64,000 bases of DNA from Vibrio hyugaensis (GTDB lineage Bacteria; Pseudomonadota; Gammaproteobacteria; Enterobacterales; Vibrionaceae), in assembly GCF_002906655.1 (NCBI RefSeq), contig NZ_CP025794.1, positions 2,480,001 through 2,544,000 on the forward strand. The letters are read 5' to 3'. A program made the translations under genes and the position numbers. Every line of letters starts with the position of its first letter. Position 1 is the first letter of the stretch. Positions 11,745 to 21,565 of this stretch are shown here, piece by piece. Under the pieces are notes generated by a model. The model was given only the letters and a program-made list of their open reading frames with translations, was not told the origin of the DNA and searched no databases.

Positions 11745-14231
11745 ATGTCAGACAATATTCCAAACGATCCATTCGCAGATCGTGAATCCAAAAATTACGA
11801 AAACCCAATTCCAAGTCGAGAGTTCATCACTGAGTTTCTGCAGCAAGCTGGCGTCCCAATGAATCGCAACGATTTGTTTGAAGCGCTTAAGCTAAAAGGT
11901 GAAGATCAATACGAAGGTTTACGCCGTCGACTGCGCGCGATGGAGCGTGATGGCCAGCTCGTGTTTACGCGTCGTCAGTGCTACGCGCTACCAGAAAAAC
12001 TCGAGATGGTGAAAGGTTACGTAATTGGCCATAAAGATGGTCATGGTTGGGTGCGTCCTGAAGGCAGTGTCGGCAAGGATAATGACATTGTGCTGCCTCA
12101 TCACCAAATGAAACACATCATTCATGGTGACTTCGTTTTGGTTCAACCGACGGATAACAGCAAGCGCGGTCGCCGTGAAGGGCGTTTAGTACGTGTTTTA
12201 GAAGAGCGTAACACGCAGATCGTTGGTCGTTTCTTCCTAGAGTACGGTTACTCTTACGTTGTGCCTGATGACTCGCGTATCAGCCAAGATATTCTAATCC
12301 CAAATGAGCACAAAGCAGGAGCCCGCATGGGTAACGTGGTGGTGATTGAGATCACTGACCGTGGTTCTCGTTCGCGTGGCATGATGGGTAAAGTGGTTGA
12401 AGTGCTGGGTGAAAACATGGCTCCGGGTATGGAAACGCAAATCGCGATTCGTACTCACCAAATTCCTCACGATTGGCCAGCGGCTGTCGATAAACAAATT
12501 GAAAATCTAGGCGAAGAAGTCCCAGAAGAAGCAAAAGTGGGTCGAGTTGACTTGCGTGAGTTACCGTTGGTGACCATCGATGGTGAAGATGCTCGTGACT
12601 TTGATGATGCGGTGTACTGTGAGAAGAAAAAGAGCGGTGGTTGGCGTTTATGGGTAGCGATTGCTGACGTAAGTTACTACGTACGTACAGACTCTGCGCT
12701 GGACAAAGAAGCCATCAACCGTGGTAACTCGGTGTACTTCCCATCGCAAGTTGTGCCAATGCTACCTGAGGTGCTATCAAACGGTTTGTGTTCACTTAAC
12801 CCACAAGTTGATCGTCTGTGTATGGTGTGTGAAATGACCATCTCTGACACCGGTAAGCTGTCAGGGTACAAGCACTACGAAGCGGTGATGAACTCACATG
12901 CACGTCTGACGTACAGTAAAGTGGGTGCGATTCTAGAAGGTGATGAAGAGCTGCGTATGCGCTACCACAACCTAGTGCCTCATCTAGAAGAACTGCACAG
13001 CATGTACAAAGTGCTAAAAGACGCTCGTGACAACCGTGGTGCGATTGAATTTGAGACCGTTGAAGCTAAGTTCATCTTCAATGCCGATCGCAAGATTGAA
13101 ACCATCGAGCCTGTGATTCGTAACGATGCACATAAGATCATCGAAGAATGTATGATCCTAGCGAACATCGCCTCAGCGTCTTATGTCGAGAAGGCAAAAG
13201 AGCCAGCATTGTACCGTGTTCACGAATCTCCGGGTGAACTGCGCCTACAGGGTTTCCGCGATTTCCTAAGTGAGCTTGGCTTGGATTTGAAGGGCGGTCT
13301 TGAACCATCACCAACCGACTATGCAGACTTGGTAAAACAGATTGCGGAGCGTCAGGACAAAGAGCTGATTCAAACCATGCTGTTGCGCTCAATGAAGCAA
13401 GCAGTATACAACGCGGACAATGCCGGCCACTTTGGTTTGGCACTGAAGCGTTACGCGCACTTCACGTCGCCAATTCGTCGTTACCCAGACCTGCTGCTGC
13501 ACCGCGCAATCAAATATCTGATTGCCAAAGAAGAAGGTCGCAATCAAGATCGTTGGACCCCAACGGGTGGTTACCACTACTCGTTTGACGACATGGACTT
13601 CTACGGTGAGCAATGTTCGATGACAGAGCGCCGTGCAGACGACGCAACTCGTGAAGTGGCTGATTGGTTGAAGTGTGAATACATGCAAGACCATGTTGGC
13701 GATGAGCTGGATGGTGTTATTGCCAACGTGACCAGCTTTGGTTTCTTTGTTCGTCTGACTGAGCTGCACATCGATGGTTTGGTGCACATTTCAACGCTAG
13801 CGAACGACTACTACCAATTTGATCCGATTGGTCAAAGACTTATCGGTGAAAGCTTCGGTAACATCTATCGCCTAGGCGATGCGGTGAAAGTGAAAGTGCT
13901 TGCGGTCAACTTAAATGACAAGCAAATTGACTTTGAATTAATCGAAACAAGCCGTAAGCTACGCGGCAAAGGTAAGACTGCGAAGAAACGCGCTGCAGAT
14001 GCCAAACGCAAAGCAAAAGAGAAAAAGCGTGCGGCAACCAAAGGCGGTACTCGCGCGAAGCCGATGATTGAACCGACCAAGCACCCTGAACCTGCTGAAG
14101 CAGGCAGTGCTCGCAAAGGTAGCGCGAAACGCGGGGACGCTGAAGGTACGAAAAAGCCGAAGAAAGCACGCAAGAAAAAGCCACACAGTAAGCCGAGAAA
14201 GACTAAGCGTACTAAGAGCGACGCTGAGTAG
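11745..14231 (+). CDS. rnr: Ribonuclease R
   Basis: RNase R is a processive 3'-5' exoribonuclease that degrades structured RNA, acts in rRNA and tmRNA quality control and is induced by cold. Domains in the 828 residues: N-terminal winged helix (about 20-90), two cold-shock OB folds (about 80-240), the RNB catalytic domain with the Mg-binding aspartates in [12 protein letters not shown] (about 278-290), an S1 domain (about 652-730, [15 protein letters not shown]) and a very Lys/Arg-rich tail of about 90 residues. Strong GTG/ATG ambiguity is absent: ATG at 11745 is clear. Confidence 0.97.
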   Translation: MSDNIPNDPFADRESKNYENPIPSREFITEFLQQAGVPMNRNDLFEALKLKGEDQYEGLRRRLRAMERDGQLVFTRRQCYALPEKLEMVKGYVIGHKDGHGWVRPEGSVGKDNDIVLPHHQMKHIIHGDFVLVQPTDNSKRGRREGRLVRVLEERNTQIVGRFFLEYGYSYVVPDDSRISQDILIPNEHKAGARMGNVVVIEITDRGSRSRGMMGKVVEVLGENMAPGMETQIAIRTHQIPHDWPAAVDKQIENLGEEVPEEAKVGRVDLRELPLVTIDGEDARDFDDAVYCEKKKSGGWRLWVAIADVSYYVRTDSALDKEAINRGNSVYFPSQVVPMLPEVLSNGLCSLNPQVDRLCMVCEMTISDTGKLSGYKHYEAVMNSHARLTYSKVGAILEGDEELRMRYHNLVPHLEELHSMYKVLKDARDNRGAIEFETVEAKFIFNADRKIETIEPVIRNDAHKIIEECMILANIASASYVEKAKEPALYRVHESPGELRLQGFRDFLSELGLDLKGGLEPSPTDYADLVKQIAERQDKELIQTMLLRSMKQAVYNADNAGHFGLALKRYAHFTSPIRRYPDLLLHRAIKYLIAKEEGRNQDRWTPTGGYHYSFDDMDFYGEQCSMTERRADDATREVADWLKCEYMQDHVGDELDGVIANVTSFGFFVRLTELHIDGLVHISTLANDYYQFDPIGQRLIGESFGNIYRLGDAVKVKVLAVNLNDKQIDFELIETSRKLRGKGKTAKKRAADAKRKAKEKKRAATKGGTRAKPMIEPTKHPEPAEAGSARKGSAKRGDAEGTKKPKKARKKKPHSKPRKTKRTKSDAE

Positions 14232-14238
14232 GCTGAAG

Positions 14239-14275
14239 CGCCAATCTAGTCCGGAATTAAAGGAGTAGATTGGCG
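14239..14275 (+). other. Hairpin between rnr and rlmB
   Basis: Perfect 10-bp inverted repeat CGCCAATCTA / TAGATTGGCG with a 17-base loop that holds AAAGGAG. No T-run follows, so it is not an intrinsic terminator; it could be an mRNA processing or stability element. Confidence 0.55.
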
Positions 14276-14307
14276 AGGGCAAGACGACCAGAACAACAGG
14301 TTAAACA

Positions 14308-15051
14308 ATGAGTAACGAATTTATTTACGGCATTCACGCAGTGAAAGCGGTATTAGAACGCGAACCAGAGCGTTTTATCGAAGCATACGTCCTAAAAGGC
14401 CGCCAAGACGATCGTCTAATGCCAATCCTGAATGACCTTCAGGTTTGTGGTGTTTCGATTCAACAAATGACTCGTAAAACGCTAGACGACAAAGCACACG
14501 GTGCTAACCACCAAGGCATCATTGCGCGTGTTAAAGCTGCGAAACAGCTTAATGAAAACGACATTGATGGCATCCTAGCGCAGCATGAATCACCACTGCT
14601 GTTGGTATTGGATGGCGTGACGGATCCACATAACCTAGGCGCATGTCTTCGTAATGCTGATGCAGCCGGCGCGGCGGCGATCATCGTACCGAAAGATCGC
14701 TCTGCACCGATGAATGCCACCGTAAGCAAGGTTGCTTGTGGCGCAGCAGAAGTCGTGCCATTGATCCGAGTGACCAACTTGGCTCGTACTATGCGTACAC
14801 TACAAGAGCAAGGCATCTGGTTTGTTGGTACGGCAGGCGAAGCAACGCATGATATCTACCAAGCGAAACTGACTGGCCCTCTTGCTATCGTAATGGGTGC
14901 AGAAGGTGACGGCATGCGTCGTCTAACTCGTGAAACCTGTGATGACTTAATTAAGATCCCAATGGCAGGTAGCGTTTCAAGTTTGAACGTATCTGTGGCA
15001 TCTGGCATTTGTTTGTTTGAAGCCGTTCGTCAGCGTATTGCTGCAAAGTAA
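14308..15051 (+). CDS. rlmB: 23S rRNA (guanosine-2'-O-)-methyltransferase RlmB
   Basis: RlmB methylates the 2'-O of G2251 in the peptidyl-transferase loop of 23S rRNA. The 247-residue SpoU/TrmH-type (SPOUT) protein has an N-terminal substrate-binding domain ([17 protein letters not shown]) and the three SPOUT motifs: [22 protein letters not shown] (about 97-118), [15 protein letters not shown], and [18 protein letters not shown] at the C-terminal knot. It lies 76 bp after rnr, as in E. coli, and ends at a hairpin terminator. Confidence 0.96.
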   Translation: MSNEFIYGIHAVKAVLEREPERFIEAYVLKGRQDDRLMPILNDLQVCGVSIQQMTRKTLDDKAHGANHQGIIARVKAAKQLNENDIDGILAQHESPLLLVLDGVTDPHNLGACLRNADAAGAAAIIVPKDRSAPMNATVSKVACGAAEVVPLIRVTNLARTMRTLQEQGIWFVGTAGEATHDIYQAKLTGPLAIVMGAEGDGMRRLTRETCDDLIKIPMAGSVSSLNVSVASGICLFEAVRQRIAAK

Positions 15052-15110
15052 TTGCTAAACAAGTTTTAATAAACAAATAGTTACTGCAAAGTCAGACATA
15101 ATGATAAAAA

Positions 15111-15141
15111 CAAAGGATGGGGTGCCATCCTTTGTCGTTTT
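15111..15141 (+). terminator. rlmB terminator
   Basis: Stem CAAAGGATGG / CCATCCTTTG with loop GGTG (15111-15134), followed by TCGTTTT; only moderately T-rich. Confidence 0.65.
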
Positions 15142-15174
15142 CACCGATTTATAAATAAAATTTTCAGGGAAGTT

Positions 15175-15861
15175 ATGACTCAACAAGACATTAAATTCAT
15201 TGCCTTTGACCTAGACGGTACTTTGCTTGATAGCGTACCGGATCTAGCTGTTGCGGCAGACCAAGCCGTTCAAGCACTTGGTTTTCCTTCTGTTTCAGAA
15301 GAACAAGTTCGTGACTATGTTGGTAATGGCGCAGACGTGCTGATTGGGCGCTCACTAAGCCAAAGCCTGACCATCAACCCAGAGTTGAGCGAAGAGCTTC
15401 GTGCAAAAGCGCGTGTACTGTTTGATGACTACTACGAGCAAAGCGGTCACAAGCTAAGTCACCTATATCCAACGGTAAAAGAGACACTAGCAGAGCTGCA
15501 CAAAGCGGGTTTTGTTATGGCGTTGGTGACCAACAAACCTTCAAAGTTTGTGCCTGATGTTTTAGAAAAACACGACATCGCAAAATACTTTGTTGATGTG
15601 CTAGGCGGCGACGCGTTTCCAGAGAAAAAACCAAACCCAATTGCACTGAACTGGTTGATGGAAAAGCACCAAATCCAACCTAGTGAAATGCTGATGGTCG
15701 GCGACTCGAAGAACGACATTCTCGCAGCAAAGAATGCAGGCTGTGCCTCATTTGGTCTGACTTATGGCTACAACCACGGTGAGCCTATCTCTGCATCAAA
15801 TCCAGATTTCGTCGCTGACAGTTTGGCTGAATTATTGGATGTAGTAGCGGTTTCTGCATAA
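15175..15861 (+). CDS. gph: Phosphoglycolate phosphatase Gph
   Basis: Gph removes phosphate from 2-phosphoglycolate, a product of DNA 3'-end repair. The 228-residue HAD-superfamily protein has motif I FDLDGTLLDS with nucleophile Asp12 and acid/base Asp14, motif II VTNKP, the conserved Lys in EKKPNP and motif III VGDSKNDILAAKNAG. In many gamma-proteobacteria gph is between rpe and trpS; here trpS follows but rlmB, not rpe, precedes it. Confidence 0.93.
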   Translation: MTQQDIKFIAFDLDGTLLDSVPDLAVAADQAVQALGFPSVSEEQVRDYVGNGADVLIGRSLSQSLTINPELSEELRAKARVLFDDYYEQSGHKLSHLYPTVKETLAELHKAGFVMALVTNKPSKFVPDVLEKHDIAKYFVDVLGGDAFPEKKPNPIALNWLMEKHQIQPSEMLMVGDSKNDILAAKNAGCASFGLTYGYNHGEPISASNPDFVADSLAELLDVVAVSA

Positions 15862-15909
15862 CGGCTACAAAAGAGCTTCCAAAATACTCGTTAATGAGTA
15901 CACTGAGTA

Positions 15910-15940
15910 AACCGTGCACCTATCGTTGCACGGTTTTTTT
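15910..15940 (+). terminator. gph terminator
   Basis: Stem AACCGTGCA (15910-15918) and TGCACGGTT (15927-15935) followed by a T-run. Confidence 0.85.
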
Positions 15941-15977
15941 CATTTATTTAGATTAAGAAGTCAAAGGAATCATTCTA

Positions 15978-17015
15978 ATGAGCAAACCCATTGTATTGAG
16001 TGGTGTTCAACCTTCAGGTGAACTAAGTATCGGTAACTACTTGGGTGCTCTACGTCAATGGCAGCAGATGCAAGACGATTATGATTGCCAATACTGTGTG
16101 GTAGACCTTCACGCGATTACGGTTCGTCAGGACCCTAAAGCACTGCATGAAGCGACGCTAGACGCACTGGCGATCTGTCTGGCAGTTGGTGTTGACCCGA
16201 AGAAGAGCACGCTATTTGTTCAGTCACACGTACCAGAGCATGCTCAACTTGGTTGGCTTCTTAACTGTTACACCCAGATGGGTGAACTGGGTCGTATGAC
16301 GCAGTTTAAAGACAAATCTGCACGTTACTCAAACGACAGCTCCAGCCAGTTTGGTGATGTAAACGTTGGTCTGTTTGACTACCCAGTACTGATGGCGGCA
16401 GACATCCTGCTTTACGGTGCGCACCAAGTGCCTGTAGGTAGCGACCAGAAGCAACACCTAGAGCTAGCGCGTGATATTGCTAACCGCTTTAACAACATCT
16501 ACTCACCAGAGCAGCCAATCTTCCAAGTGCCAGAGCCTTACATTCCGACGGTAAACGCGCGTGTAATGAGCCTTCAAGACGCAACGAAGAAGATGTCTAA
16601 ATCCGATGACAACCGCAAGAACGTTATCACGTTGCTGGAAGAGCCTAAGTCGATCATTAAGAAGATCAACAAAGCGCAAACCGACACAGAAACGCCACCG
16701 CGTATCGCTCACGATTGGGATAACAAGGCAGGTATCTCTAACCTAATGGGTCTATACTCTGCGGCAACAGGTATGAGCTTCGAAGAGATTGAAGCCAAAT
16801 ACCAAGGCGTTGAAATGTACGGTCCATTCAAGAAAGACGTTGGTGAAGCATTGGTGACTATGCTTGAGCCAATTCAGGCTGAATACCACCGCATCCGTGC
16901 TGACCGCGCTTACATGAACGAAGTAATGAAGCAAGGCGCTGAGAAAGCATCGGCACGTGCGGCTGAAACGTTGAAGAAAGCATACGAAGCAGTGGGTTTT
17001 GTCGCTCGCCCATAG
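15978..17015 (+). CDS. trpS: Tryptophanyl-tRNA synthetase
   Basis: TrpS charges tRNA-Trp with tryptophan. The 345-residue class I synthetase shows the HIGH-like site [13 protein letters not shown] (residues 12-24), the tryptophan-binding segment [36 protein letters not shown] in shorter conserved blocks, and the KMSKS loop (KKMSKSDDN, about 203-211). It has its own ribosome-binding site (AAAGGAA) after the gph terminator and ends at a strong terminator. Confidence 0.97.
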   Translation: MSKPIVLSGVQPSGELSIGNYLGALRQWQQMQDDYDCQYCVVDLHAITVRQDPKALHEATLDALAICLAVGVDPKKSTLFVQSHVPEHAQLGWLLNCYTQMGELGRMTQFKDKSARYSNDSSSQFGDVNVGLFDYPVLMAADILLYGAHQVPVGSDQKQHLELARDIANRFNNIYSPEQPIFQVPEPYIPTVNARVMSLQDATKKMSKSDDNRKNVITLLEEPKSIIKKINKAQTDTETPPRIAHDWDNKAGISNLMGLYSAATGMSFEEIEAKYQGVEMYGPFKKDVGEALVTMLEPIQAEYHRIRADRAYMNEVMKQGAEKASARAAETLKKAYEAVGFVARP

Positions 17016-17037
17016 TTGCTCAAAAACATCAGAATTG

Positions 17038-17067
17038 AAAAGCTCCACCATTGGTGGAGCTTTTTTT
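17038..17067 (+). terminator. trpS terminator
   Basis: Stem AGCTCCACC / GGTGGAGCT with loop ATT, preceded by A-rich and followed by a run of T. Confidence 0.9.
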
Positions 17068-17069
17068 AT

Positions 17070-17478
17070 ACCCATTGATCTACGAACATAAATAACCTCA
17101 AAGGCTATTTTTAATGGCGCAGTAAAGGAAAGAAATAATAAGTTTCGTCATTCTAAATTAGCATTGCTTAATGTTTAAATTATATTGCTAGAATTGAATT
17201 AATTCAGATTAAATACTCATCCATTCACGTAGCATGCTGAGTGATATAAAACCGAGTAATAAGTCTAATTATTGATATTTATATTCTTAGTTGCTGTATT
17301 TGTTACAAAAACTGTTTAAATGGGCAGCCCTGGCATAATTTTGCGTATTCACGTGTGATATATTTCACGGCTTTTACTGGTGTTTCTTATTTATTTCATA
17401 AATAAACCTGATAGTAGGCACAAATGGTGGGCTCTGCTCAGGGCTTAGTTTGCATTTAAATAAATATCAGGTACGACA
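17070..17478 (+). promoter_or_regulatory. AT-rich upstream region of the nuclease gene
   Basis: About 410 bp without a gene. It is clearly AT-richer than its surroundings and holds the CRP-like site at 17354-17369. A loose match to paired PhoB half-sites (CTGTATT at 17294, CTGTTTA at 17312) does not keep the 11-bp phase, so I do not call a Pho box. A ribosome-binding site is weak (ATCAGGTACGACA before the ATG). Confidence 0.5.
17354..17369. promoter_or_regulatory. CRP-like site upstream of the nuclease gene
   Basis: TGTGA-TATATT-TCACG matches the CRP consensus TGTGA-N6-TCACA at 9 of 10 positions, 125 bp before the ATG. The crp gene itself is in this window. Binding is inferred. Confidence 0.6.
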
Positions 17479-20427
17479 ATGGATACGTTAATCAAACCCT
17501 CTTTACTTGCACTGACGATTGCCAGCGCGCTTAGTGCCAATGCTAACGCAGAAATTATCCTTTCCCAATATGTTGAAGGTGGCTCATACAACAAAGCCGT
17601 AGACATCGTGAACACGGGCGATACCGCGGTGACGTTGACAGGTTATGAGCTAGCGAAATCATCAAACGGTGGCGGTACTTGGGGGAGCACACTCGACCTT
17701 AGCCAAGTGACGTTACAAGCTAACCAAGTGTATGTACTGGCTCATGGTGACGCGAGCGATGCCATCAAAGCTGTCGCGGATATCACAGATAAAAGCGTTG
17801 CGAACTTTAACGGTGACGACCCGATCGCACTGCTTAAAGATGGCGAAGTGCATGACATCATCGGTGTGATGGGTGACGTAGATTTTGGTAAAGACACCAC
17901 ATTGGTTCGTAACAGTGATGCACTAACCCCTTCTGCTACTTATGATGCATCTCAGTGGACGGCATTTGAGAAAGACAACATTGACGGTCTTGGTGAGCTA
18001 AATGCGACTGAGCCACCAGCACCATTCGCTTGTGAAGTAGACGGTCAACAACCTAACTTCACCACCATTCAAGATATTCAAGGTGAAGGCGATTCGTCAC
18101 CATTTATTGATGGTTACCCATACATTACTGACGAAGATCATTTCGTAACTGGTGTTGTGACTGCTGTTACCACTGGCCTAACCAAAGGTTTCTACCTGCA
18201 AGCGTTAGAAAATGACAACAACGACAAGACTTCAGAAGGCTTGTTCATTCATACCGATGCCGCGGATACCAATCTAAAAGCAGGCGATGTTGTTTGTGTG
18301 AAAGGTAAAGTTCAAGAGTATTACAGCAATACTCAGCTAGCTTCTGATGCTAACAGTTATGTGAAAACTGGCACATCGGATATTCCTCGAGTTACCGATC
18401 TTGTTATCAAAGAAGGTGAGACACTACGTGATGCGCTAGAGCATCATGAAGGCATGCAAGTTGAACTGAAATCAGCAAGCGAGTTGTTTGTGACTCGTAA
18501 TTTCTCTTACGACTATGATTCGCGTCGCAATAACATGATGCTTTCACATGAAGCGCCGTTATTTAAGCCAACTCAATTGCACGCAGCAGAGAGCGATGCC
18601 GCGGTTGCGTTAGCAAAAGACAACGCAGCGAATCGCGTATACCTAGAATCTGATGGCAAAGCACCAAACGGCCAAATCCCTTACTACCCTGACTTTGCTA
18701 AAGATGCAGACCAAGATGGCTCTTCTGAGCAGCACATTCGCCTTGGTTCGCGAGTAGAGGGTCTGCAGGGCGTCGTGGCTTACAGCTACAACGAATACCG
18801 CTTGATTGCGACCAATGAAGTCGATAACACCAACTTCGTGACTTCAGGTGAAGACTTCGACGTGGCTCGTAAAGATGCGCCAGCGATTGCGGATTCAGAT
18901 TTGCGTATCGCGAGCTTTAACGTACTGAACTACTTCAACTCTGTGGCTGACAGCGGTCATGAAAACCCAACCGGACAAAATCGTGGGGCAGAAAACCTCG
19001 ATGAGTTCCTGATCCAACAAGCGAAAATCGTTGCGGCGATGAATAAGATGGACGCTGACATCATTGGCTTGATGGAAGTCGAAAACAACGGCTTTGGTGA
19101 TAGCAGTGCGGTGAAGAACTTGGTGGATGCATTGAATGCTGAAATCGAAGACACAGAAGATCATTACACTTACGTTGAAATCGCGGATCAAGACAAATAC
19201 CAAGACGAATACTTTGGTAGTGATGCGATCATGGTGGCGATCCTATACCGTGCAAACGAAGTGACGCCAAAAGAAGTTGCGAAAGTGATTGTAACGCCAG
19301 AGCAGCACATCGAAGAAAACACCATTACGCGTAATGACGGTGCAGAAGGCAACCCAGCTTACGACAAATACCAGCGTCATAGTCTGCTACAAACCTTTAC
19401 AGTGAAAGAGACCGGTAAAGATCTATCTGTTGTGGTTAACCACTTCAAATCGAAAGGCTCTGAATGTATTGAAGAATGGATTGCGGGCGTAGAAGACTCT
19501 GAGCCGGCGGATCTGCAAGGCAACTGTAACAACTTCCGTGTTTCTGCAGCCAACATTGTGGGTGACGCTCTGAAAGGCATTGAAGGTGACGTGCTAGTAA
19601 TGGGTGACCTAAACGCCTACGGCATGGAAGATCCTCTGCTTACACTGACTGATTACTCGAAAGAGAAATACGGCCGTGATATCTACACTGCTGCTTACAC
19701 AACCATTGGTGGTGGTGAGCTTCAAGTCGAGAAGACCAAAATTGAAAAAGGTTACGGTTACCATAACCTGAACACGGTACTTCACGGCGCAGACACCTTC
19801 TCATACACCTACTCTGGTGAGCTAGGTAACTTAGACCACGCGTTGGCGAGCAACAGCTTGGCACAAAAAGTGGTGGCGATTGAAGATTGGCACATCAACT
19901 CACTAGAAAGTAACTTGTTCGAATACAGCAGCAAGTACACAGGTGATATGCCGAAGTACAAAGATGCGTTCTCGGCATCTGACCACGATCCAGTGATCAT
20001 CGCGATTGATTTCCCGGATACAGACATCGATCTACCAAGCTCAGGTGAAAACCTAGCGGTGGAAGTTCGTCTGCCACCAAACGCAGTTGTTGGTGATATC
20101 GTGACGGTAAGCCTAACGGAAGCAACTCAAGCGGCGTCGTCAACCTCTGATGCTGATGGCTACGAAGCGAGTGCAACTCTGACACAAGCGGACATTGATG
20201 CTCGCAGTGTCAGTGTGGAATTCGACAAAGCTCCAACAGAAGGCCAGTACGTACTAGAAGAGAAAGTGACAGATTCGACGGGCAACACCGTTAAGTTCAG
20301 TGATTCTCGCGATGTTACGTTAGAGCCGTCGAGCACTAACCCATCAGACGATGATGATGGTGGCTCATTTGGCTTTGGCGCGCTAATTGCGCTGTTAGGT
20401 CTAGGCTTATTCCGCCGTCGCCGCTAA
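17479..20427 (+). CDS. xds: Secreted extracellular nuclease of the Xds/ExeM/NucH type with GlyGly-CTERM
   Basis: Likely a cell-surface or secreted DNase that degrades extracellular DNA, as Xds does in V. cholerae biofilms and NETs. Domains in the 982 residues: signal peptide ending in ANANA, a lamin-tail-like domain (about 25-130), an OB-fold nuclease-associated domain starting near FTTIQDIQGEGDSSPF, an endonuclease/exonuclease/phosphatase domain (about 474-845) with SFNVLNYF, LMEVENNG, VVNHFKSKG, GDLNAYGMEDP, NLDHAL and SDHDPVI, a C-terminal beta domain, and a GlyGly-CTERM tail (GGSFGFGALIALLGLGLF plus RRRR), the rhombosortase and type II secretion sorting signal. The symbol follows V. cholerae and is by family and context. 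Confidence 0.9.
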   Translation: MDTLIKPSLLALTIASALSANANAEIILSQYVEGGSYNKAVDIVNTGDTAVTLTGYELAKSSNGGGTWGSTLDLSQVTLQANQVYVLAHGDASDAIKAVADITDKSVANFNGDDPIALLKDGEVHDIIGVMGDVDFGKDTTLVRNSDALTPSATYDASQWTAFEKDNIDGLGELNATEPPAPFACEVDGQQPNFTTIQDIQGEGDSSPFIDGYPYITDEDHFVTGVVTAVTTGLTKGFYLQALENDNNDKTSEGLFIHTDAADTNLKAGDVVCVKGKVQEYYSNTQLASDANSYVKTGTSDIPRVTDLVIKEGETLRDALEHHEGMQVELKSASELFVTRNFSYDYDSRRNNMMLSHEAPLFKPTQLHAAESDAAVALAKDNAANRVYLESDGKAPNGQIPYYPDFAKDADQDGSSEQHIRLGSRVEGLQGVVAYSYNEYRLIATNEVDNTNFVTSGEDFDVARKDAPAIADSDLRIASFNVLNYFNSVADSGHENPTGQNRGAENLDEFLIQQAKIVAAMNKMDADIIGLMEVENNGFGDSSAVKNLVDALNAEIEDTEDHYTYVEIADQDKYQDEYFGSDAIMVAILYRANEVTPKEVAKVIVTPEQHIEENTITRNDGAEGNPAYDKYQRHSLLQTFTVKETGKDLSVVVNHFKSKGSECIEEWIAGVEDSEPADLQGNCNNFRVSAANIVGDALKGIEGDVLVMGDLNAYGMEDPLLTLTDYSKEKYGRDIYTAAYTTIGGGELQVEKTKIEKGYGYHNLNTVLHGADTFSYTYSGELGNLDHALASNSLAQKVVAIEDWHINSLESNLFEYSSKYTGDMPKYKDAFSASDHDPVIIAIDFPDTDIDLPSSGENLAVEVRLPPNAVVGDIVTVSLTEATQAASSTSDADGYEASATLTQADIDARSVSVEFDKAPTEGQYVLEEKVTDSTGNTVKFSDSRDVTLEPSSTNPSDDDDGGSFGFGALIALLGLGLFRRRR

Positions 20428-20473
20428 GCGAATTCATTTCCTGACAAACAGTTCCTAAATAGCTGTAAAGACC

Positions 20474-20503
20474 AAAGGCCAGCCTATGCTGGCCTTTTTA
20501 TTC
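20474..20503 (+). terminator. xds terminator
   Basis: Stem AAAGGCCAGC / GCTGGCCTTT with loop CTAT, then TTATT. Confidence 0.85.
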
Positions 20504-20616
20504 AGCAAAAACTTGCCTTTCTTGCTTGGTATAGCAAAATACCGCCCTTGATTGTCACGAACGTGGCGATTCACCACGTAAGCATTGCCAAAACGGATTG
20601 GAGCAACCGACACTTT

Positions 20617-21204
20617 ATGTTGTTGATCATCGATAACTACGACTCTTTTACCTACAACCTTTACCAATACTTCTGTGAGCTTGGTGCAGACGTAAAGGTG
20701 GTGCGTAACGATGAGATCGACATCCAAGGCATTGAGGCGCTCAACCCAACTCATTTGGTGATCTCTCCTGGGCCATGTACCCCTAACGAAGCAGGTATCT
20801 CTCTACAAGCCATTGAGCACTTTGCTGGTAAGTTACCTATCTTGGGCGTTTGCCTTGGTCATCAGGCGATTGCACAGGTGTTTGGAGGGGAAGTGGTACG
20901 TGCTCGACAAGTGATGCACGGTAAGACATCACCGATTCGTCACAATGGTCGCAGTGTGTTTAAAAACCTCAATAACCCGCTCACGGTAACCCGCTACCAC
21001 TCTCTTGTGGTGAAAAACGGTACGTTACCAAAGGTGTTTGAATTGACCGCGTGGACTGAGTTGCCTGACGGAACCATGGATGAAATCATGGGTTATCAGC
21101 ATAAAACCCTGCCAATTGATGCAGTACAGTTTCATCCTGAATCAATTAAGACAGAACAAGGCCACGAACTACTCGCAAACTTTCTTGCGCGTAAAACGAT
21201 CTGA
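20617..21204 (+). CDS. pabA: Aminodeoxychorismate/anthranilate synthase glutamine amidotransferase subunit
   Basis: Supplies ammonia from glutamine to PabB for 4-amino-4-deoxychorismate in folate synthesis, and in some bacteria also to TrpE. The 195-residue class I amidotransferase starts [19 protein letters not shown], has the nucleophile Cys in GVCLGHQAI (about residue 79), and His/Glu in QFHPESI (about 171). I chose the ATG at 20617 because the conserved family N-terminus begins there; the frame extends upstream to 20548 without family resemblance. GGAG lies 13 bases before this ATG, a long spacing. Confidence 0.93.
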   Translation: MLLIIDNYDSFTYNLYQYFCELGADVKVVRNDEIDIQGIEALNPTHLVISPGPCTPNEAGISLQAIEHFAGKLPILGVCLGHQAIAQVFGGEVVRARQVMHGKTSPIRHNGRSVFKNLNNPLTVTRYHSLVVKNGTLPKVFELTAWTELPDGTMDEIMGYQHKTLPIDAVQFHPESIKTEQGHELLANFLARKTI

Positions 21205-21565
21205 TCGCGATCACTTTTCTTAACAAATTCTTCATATTTTGCGCCTGAGAAGGGGAATGCAAAACTATGCGTTCTGCCAATTAGGTAGGGCCTATTCATT
21301 TTTCTCATTTCTTTCTGAACCTTGTCATGCATGGTTTTTATAAAAAATCGCTTCTCTATTTGCGTTTCTTGGTGCATAAATAATCATAGATAGTGAGTAT
21401 GAGGTGTTACGCTCGCATACGAAAAGAATAAATCACTATTGAAATGGTTAATCAAATGTAAATACAATGCCGTATTAGCTTAAATGCAAAACATTATTTG
21501 CTGGCAAAGAGTGCTGGTTAAATTCGCTTATCTGCTAGGCATGCGGTATCAAGAAGGAATGTGCA
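21205..21565 (+). promoter_or_regulatory. argD upstream region
   Basis: A 361-bp spacer without a gene. It holds the ARG boxes listed separately, AT-rich promoter-like DNA, and an AAGGAAT ribosome-binding site before the argD ATG. I found no convincing intrinsic terminator for pabA. Confidence 0.5.
21371..21409. promoter_or_regulatory. Putative tandem ArgR boxes upstream of argD
   Basis: Box 1 has TGCAT-AAAT-AATCA (21373-21386), 12 of 14 matches to TGAAT-wwww-ATTCA. Exactly 21 bp on, TGAGT (21394-21398) gives one half of a second box. The 3-bp gap between boxes is the normal ArgR arrangement. The second half of box 2 is poor. Confidence 0.5.

Noticed and set aside
15052..15174. Rearrangement breakpoint between rlmB and gph
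   Set aside because: gph-trpS without rpe and dam upstream differs from E. coli, but I cannot compare with vibrio genomes here, and the spacer shows only a normal terminator and no repeat or mobile-element scar.
17294..17318. Pho box before the nuclease gene
   Set aside because: CTGTATT and CTGTTTA are 18 bp apart and the intermediate repeat is off phase; not enough to call PhoB binding.
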